A stretch of DNA of 64,000 nucleotides from NCBI GenBank assembly GCA_020634875.1, contig JACKAX010000017.1, positions 3,931 to 67,930 on the forward strand, in the 5' to 3' direction. Of this stretch, positions 60,836-64,000 are shown piece by piece. Under the pieces are notes generated by a model, which did not search any database, was not told where the DNA came from, and worked only from the letters and a program-made list of their open reading frames with translations. Every line of letters begins with the position of its first letter. Within the stretch, counting starts at the first letter, position 1. The DNA is from Anaerolineales bacterium. Lineage in GTDB: Bacteria; Chloroflexota; Anaerolineae; Anaerolineales; JABWBV01. The position numbers were made by a program, and so were the translations under genes.

Positions 60836-60927
60836 GTACACAGAGGACACAGAAAAAACAGAAGAACACAGAAATATTTTTAAAAAGTTTCTGTTTCCTT
60901 CTGTTCTTCTCTGTGCCTTCTGTGTAC
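60836..60927. repeat. Fold-back repeat, ACACAGA/TCTGTGT family, copy 2
   Basis: Ends are GTACACAG and CTGTGTAC. The right arm TTTCTGTTTCCTTCTGTTC, then CTCTGTGCCTTCTGTGTAC, is nearly identical to that of copy 1 at 52281-52377. Confidence 0.88.
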
Positions 60928-60941
60928 AAAGAAACTCGAAA

Positions 60942-61940
60942 ATGACACGAAACCCCCAAATCCTCGCTACCGGCAGTTATGTCCCCGACCGGGTTGTGAC
61001 CAACGCGGAAGTGGACGCGCTGATGGGCGAATCCACCAGCGAATGGCTGCTCCAAAATGTGGGCATCCGCGAACGGCATTGGATGGCCCCGGATCAGGTT
61101 ACGTCTGACCTGATCGTGGCAGCGTCCCAACGTGCCCTGGCCCGCGCGGGCATCGCTGCGGCGGACCTTGATCTCATCATCGTCTCCACCGACACGCCCG
61201 ATTACCTCTCCCCCAGCACATCCGTCGTCGTTCAGCACAAACTTGGTGCGGTGAAAAGTGGTTGTTACGATGTGAACAGCGCGTGCGCCGGATGGGTCAC
61301 CGCCCTCGATCAGGGCGCGCGCTACCTGATGACCGACCCATCCCTGAAATACATCCTCGTCGCGGGCGGGTATGGCATGAGCCGTTACCTCGATTTTAGC
61401 GACAAAAAGACCGCCAACCTGTTCGCCGATGGCGCAGGCGCGGTCGTTCTCGGCGTGGGTGACGAACCCGGCTTCCTCGCCAGCAACCTGCTCGCGGTCG
61501 GATCGTTCCACGACGCACTGGGCATTTACACGGGCGGCACCTCTCGCCCCTGTACCTCGGAAAACATGGCGACGTTTGGCCCGCCGAAAGTGGAATTCGT
61601 CAAAAAATTCCCAAAAACCTTCAACACCGAATACTGGCCCAAACTCATTCAAGGTGCGCTCGATAAAGTCAACCTGACCCTGAACGATGTGAATCAGTAT
61701 TACTTCACCCAACTCAACCTCCGCACCATTGAAGCGATGATGGATTTACTGAATCAGCCCATCGAAAAAACCCACTGGGTCATGGACAAATGGGGCTACA
61801 CTGGCTCCCCCTGTGTGATCATGGCCCTTGATGACGCCATCAACCAGGGCCGCGGCCCGAAACCCGGCGAGACAATTTTGTTCTGCGCCAGTGGTGGCGG
61901 GATTACGATGGCGGCGAGTGTGTGGAAGTGGACGAGTTAA
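60942..61940 (+). CDS. KAS III-like thiolase-fold enzyme lacking catalytic His and Asn
   Basis: 332 residues, FabH-like. Nucleophile C115 is in DVNSACAGW, and the family end SGGGITMAASVWKW is present. FabH uses His and Asn in PHQAN and HGNTSAA for decarboxylation. Here the aligned segments read YYFTQLNLR (Thr256 for His) and DKWGYTGSPC (Tyr286 for Asn). The enzyme may therefore transfer an acyl group without decarboxylation, as in some KAS III-like acyltransferases; this is inference. No clear ribosome-binding site follows the fold-back repeat. Neighbours are a ketoreductase, an alpha/beta hydrolase and an acyl-CoA ligase. Confidence 0.88.
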   Translation: MTRNPQILATGSYVPDRVVTNAEVDALMGESTSEWLLQNVGIRERHWMAPDQVTSDLIVAASQRALARAGIAAADLDLIIVSTDTPDYLSPSTSVVVQHKLGAVKSGCYDVNSACAGWVTALDQGARYLMTDPSLKYILVAGGYGMSRYLDFSDKKTANLFADGAGAVVLGVGDEPGFLASNLLAVGSFHDALGIYTGGTSRPCTSENMATFGPPKVEFVKKFPKTFNTEYWPKLIQGALDKVNLTLNDVNQYYFTQLNLRTIEAMMDLLNQPIEKTHWVMDKWGYTGSPCVIMALDDAINQGRGPKPGETILFCASGGGITMAASVWKWTS

Positions 61941-62014
61941 GGTAATCAGGTAAACAAAGTAGACAGCTATAAAAGTCATCACCTGTTTACGTATTTACCT
62001 GTATACCTGTTAAC
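61941..62014. repeat. Fold-back repeat, GTAGACAGGTA family, copy 2
   Basis: Left part GGTAATCAGGTAAACAAAG, right part ACCTGTTTACGTATTTACC then TGTATACCTGTTAAC; the arms are complementary and of the same type as at 53770 and 62900. Confidence 0.8.
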
Positions 62015-62023
62015 TATTAAAAC

Positions 62024-62902
62024 ATGACGAATAAACAACCTATCACCCCTACCCGCTCCGGCCACATCCCCGTCGAAAATGGCACACGCCGTGTCTATTG
62101 GGAATATTTCGGCGAAGGCAAAAAGGAAGTGGTCGTCTTCCTCAACGGGTTAGCGATGCTGACCAAATCCTGGTACCGCACCATCCCGTTCCTGCACCCG
62201 GATTATGACATTCTGCTGTACGACTATTTCGGGCAGGGCGATTCCTCGCAGGAAGACGAACCCTACTTCATCAACCGCTTCGCCGATTACCTGATCGAGG
62301 TGATGGATACGGCGGGGGTGGACAAGATCCATCCGATTGGCGTGTCGTATGGTGGGTTTGTGGCGGCGGAGTTGGGGCGGTTGCACCAGAATCGGTTGCA
62401 CACGCTCACCCTGTCCGGCATCCTACTTACCCGCGAGACGCTTTTCCAGATGTATCAGGACATTTCCCTGCGCTTCTATCATTCCACCGACGAAGTGTTC
62501 GACATTTACACGCAGTACCTGTACGAAAAAACCTTCGGCGAAAACATCTCCCGCAAAATCTACGGCGAAGCGATGGAGCAGGGGCGGGTGAAATTCTACG
62601 AACGCTACAAAGACAGTAAACACAGTCTCATTCGGTTAACCGAAGCCCAAAACCCCTTCTTTGAAAACATTGACCGCGACCCCGACGCCTACCGAAACGT
62701 CCAAACCCCCACCCTTATCCTCACCGGCGAACAGGACCGCGCCATCCCCCCCTGGCAACAGGCCAAACTCCTCGACATCCTCCCCAGCGCCCGCCAGATC
62801 ATGCTCCCCGAATGCGGTCACATGACCTACATGGAAAGGCCGGATTTGTTTTGGCCGGTATTGAGGAAGTTTTTTGTGGAGAAATCAGTGAACTTTGAGT
62901 AG
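62024..62902 (+). CDS. Alpha/beta hydrolase of the PHA-linked cluster
   Basis: 292 residues. The nucleophile is S108 in GVSYGG, Asp is in TGEQDRAIPP (about 237) and His in ECGHMTYMERP (about 265). The lid region is rich in aromatic residues. The nucleophile is Ser, not Asp, so it is not an OleB-type haloalkane-dehalogenase-like enzyme. It may be a thioesterase, esterase or PHA oligomer hydrolase. No ribosome-binding site is obvious after the fold-back repeat. It lies between the KAS III-like gene and the ligase gene. Confidence 0.88.
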   Translation: MTNKQPITPTRSGHIPVENGTRRVYWEYFGEGKKEVVVFLNGLAMLTKSWYRTIPFLHPDYDILLYDYFGQGDSSQEDEPYFINRFADYLIEVMDTAGVDKIHPIGVSYGGFVAAELGRLHQNRLHTLTLSGILLTRETLFQMYQDISLRFYHSTDEVFDIYTQYLYEKTFGENISRKIYGEAMEQGRVKFYERYKDSKHSLIRLTEAQNPFFENIDRDPDAYRNVQTPTLILTGEQDRAIPPWQQAKLLDILPSARQIMLPECGHMTYMERPDLFWPVLRKFFVEKSVNFE

Positions 62903-62988
62903 ACAGGTATAAAAAAAGTACCCACGTAAACAGGTAATCAAGTAGACACGTATCCAATCAACCTGTATACCTTGTCTACCTGTGTACC
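62900..62988. repeat. Fold-back repeat, GTAGACAGGTA family, copy 3
   Basis: Left units GTAGACAGGTAT and GTAAACAGGTAATC, right units ACCTGTATACC and TTGTCTACCTGTGTACC. The repeat overlaps the hydrolase stop and ends just before the ligase ribosome-binding site. Confidence 0.85.
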
Positions 62989-63004
62989 CCAATCAGGAGA
63001 CCTC

Positions 63005-64000
63005 ATGTACATCGGAGACTACTTAGGACGACGAAACATCTACTCCCCGGACAAACTCGCCATCATTGACGCGGGGAAAACGCCCGAAATGCGGTTGACG
63101 TACCGCGAATGGAATATCCGAGTCAACCGGCTGGCGAACTTTTTCAAAGCTCAGGGGGTGGGCAAAGGCGACCGGGTAGCGATCCTGGCCCGCGACGGGG
63201 TGGAACACCTCGACACCTTCTTCGCCTGTGCCAAGTTGGGAGCGATTCACACCGCCCTCAACTGGCGTCTGCATTGGCGCGAAACCCTCGCCCTCCTCGA
63301 AGACACCACCCCGAAAGTGCTCGTTTACTCGGACGATTTCAAAGACCCGGTTGCCGAAATCCAAGCCGCCTCACGCAATACGGAATACGCAATCCGCTCC
63401 TACCTCCACCTTGAAGGCGACGGTGTTCCTGACTCCCTGCATTTCGAGACCATCCTCCAGGATTCCCCTGCCGATCCCGTCATCTGCGATACCCTCGAAG
63501 CTGAAGATACCGCCTGTCTGCTCTTCACTGGCGGGACAACCGGGCTTCCGAAAGGCGCACAAATCAGTCACCGGCAAATCTGCTGGAACGTGCTCAACAC
63601 GGTCATCCATGACTTGCAACACGATGACACGTATCTGTGTGTCTTCCCGCTCTTCCACGCGGGCGGACTGTTTGCCTACGTTTCCTCGCAGATTGTGTTT
63701 GGGAACACCACGATCCTGACCCGCCAGTTTGACCCCACCCAGGTGCTGGACCTGATTGAGCGAGAAAAGGTGACCGTGTTTGCGGCGGTCCCGACGATGT
63801 ACCAAATCCTGACCCAGGCCCCCAACTGGGAAACTTCTGACCTGAGCAGTCTGCGGTTTTGCACGAGCGGCGGCGCGCCGTTGCCCGTGCCTCTCGTCGA
63901 AAAATACACTGCCGAAAAGGGTATCCGGTTCAAGCAAGGGTTTGGTATGACTGAGTATGGCCCCGGCCTGTTTGCCCTAGCTCCCGAAGATGCCATCCGC
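63005..64000 (+). CDS. AMP-forming acyl-CoA ligase, 3' part beyond window edge
   Basis: 332 codons are visible from the ATG at 63005 (GGAG in CAGGAGACCTC just before it). Adenylation motifs are LLFTGGTTGLPKGA (P-loop, about 175-190) and FKQGFGMTEYGP. The visible part is the large N-terminal domain of the ANL superfamily; the small C-terminal domain is outside the window. It should activate a fatty or organic acid as acyl-AMP, then acyl-CoA. Its position suggests supply of acyl-CoA to the KAS III-like enzyme or the PHA synthases; the substrate is not decided. Confidence 0.9.
   Translation, partial: MYIGDYLGRRNIYSPDKLAIIDAGKTPEMRLTYREWNIRVNRLANFFKAQGVGKGDRVAILARDGVEHLDTFFACAKLGAIHTALNWRLHWRETLALLEDTTPKVLVYSDDFKDPVAEIQAASRNTEYAIRSYLHLEGDGVPDSLHFETILQDSPADPVICDTLEAEDTACLLFTGGTTGLPKGAQISHRQICWNVLNTVIHDLQHDDTYLCVFPLFHAGGLFAYVSSQIVFGNTTILTRQFDPTQVLDLIEREKVTVFAAVPTMYQILTQAPNWETSDLSSLRFCTSGGAPLPVPLVEKYTAEKGIRFKQGFGMTEYGPGLFALAPEDAIR

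Noticed and set aside
53770..62988. CRISPR-like or insertion-sequence explanation for the fold-back repeats
   Set aside because: There are no regular spacers, no transposase frames and no target duplications visible; arms differ between families.
60052..64000. Olefin biosynthesis (oleABCD) operon
   Set aside because: The gene types look similar, but the hydrolase has a Ser nucleophile (GVSYGG) instead of the Asp of OleB, the reductase is a short classical SDR rather than an extended OleD, and the thiolase-fold enzyme lacks the His and Asn kept in OleA.

Overview
The window reads as one continuous piece of a chromosome from a free-living, respiring, polymer-storing bacterium. It is most likely a member of the Chloroflexota (Anaerolineae-like). 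That placement is an inference from the gene mix: very large multi-GAF sensors, HD-GYP proteins, a DevR/DevS-like pair, a fused 2-oxoacid dehydrogenase E1, MalT-like regulators ending in a BTAD domain, and lipoproteins with Thr/Ala-rich linkers. No rRNA, tRNA, CRISPR array, transposase or phage gene was recognised. No spacer between genes exceeds 300 bases.

Layout. 1-8.8 kb: an incomplete GAF-repeat sensor, a fused E1 of a branched-chain-type 2-oxoacid dehydrogenase, an S9 peptidase, an agmatinase-family ureohydrolase and a CorA channel. 8.9-19.4 kb: signalling, with a 1747-residue 7-GAF/PAS/HD-GYP protein, a double creatininase-fold protein, a lipoprotein, a divergent DevR/DevS-like pair and a lone receiver. 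19.6-25.2 kb: a LysN-like aminotransferase, a four-subunit 2-oxoacid:ferredoxin oxidoreductase operon and a viroplasmin-RNase H protein. 25.4-39.7 kb, all on the minus strand: a heterodimeric ABC exporter, two TrkA/RCK proteins, a P-type ATPase carrying the Na,K-ATPase-type cation site, a KimA-like APC permease with two unknown partner proteins, a KdpE/KdpD-like pair and an SDR. I read 29-39 kb as a potassium/cation homeostasis island.

39.8-46.9 kb: a short TatA, heme A synthase, an M24 peptidase, a sensor kinase/regulator pair and a PAS-GAF-HD-GYP protein. 46.9-54.6 kb: a 1080-residue STAND/TPR/BTAD regulator, a beta-propeller lipoprotein, a Cys-loop membrane protein, an alpha/beta hydrolase and a stand-alone BTAD regulator. 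55.1-64 kb: a polyhydroxyalkanoate (PHA) locus with two different PHA synthases (class I-like and class III-like), several small phasin/PhaE-like helical proteins, a FabG/PhaB-like reductase, a KAS III-like enzyme lacking the usual catalytic His and Asn, another alpha/beta hydrolase and an acyl-CoA-ligase-type enzyme cut by the window edge.

The main non-coding signal is that most spacers from 52.2 to 63.0 kb hold long fold-back inverted repeats. These belong to at least five sequence families, and three families occur more than once. Together the genes suggest an organism that can oxidise 2-oxoacids by both NAD-linked and ferredoxin-linked routes, makes heme A for an aa3-type oxidase, stores PHA, and invests heavily in K+ control and redox/light/ligand sensing through GAF domains.
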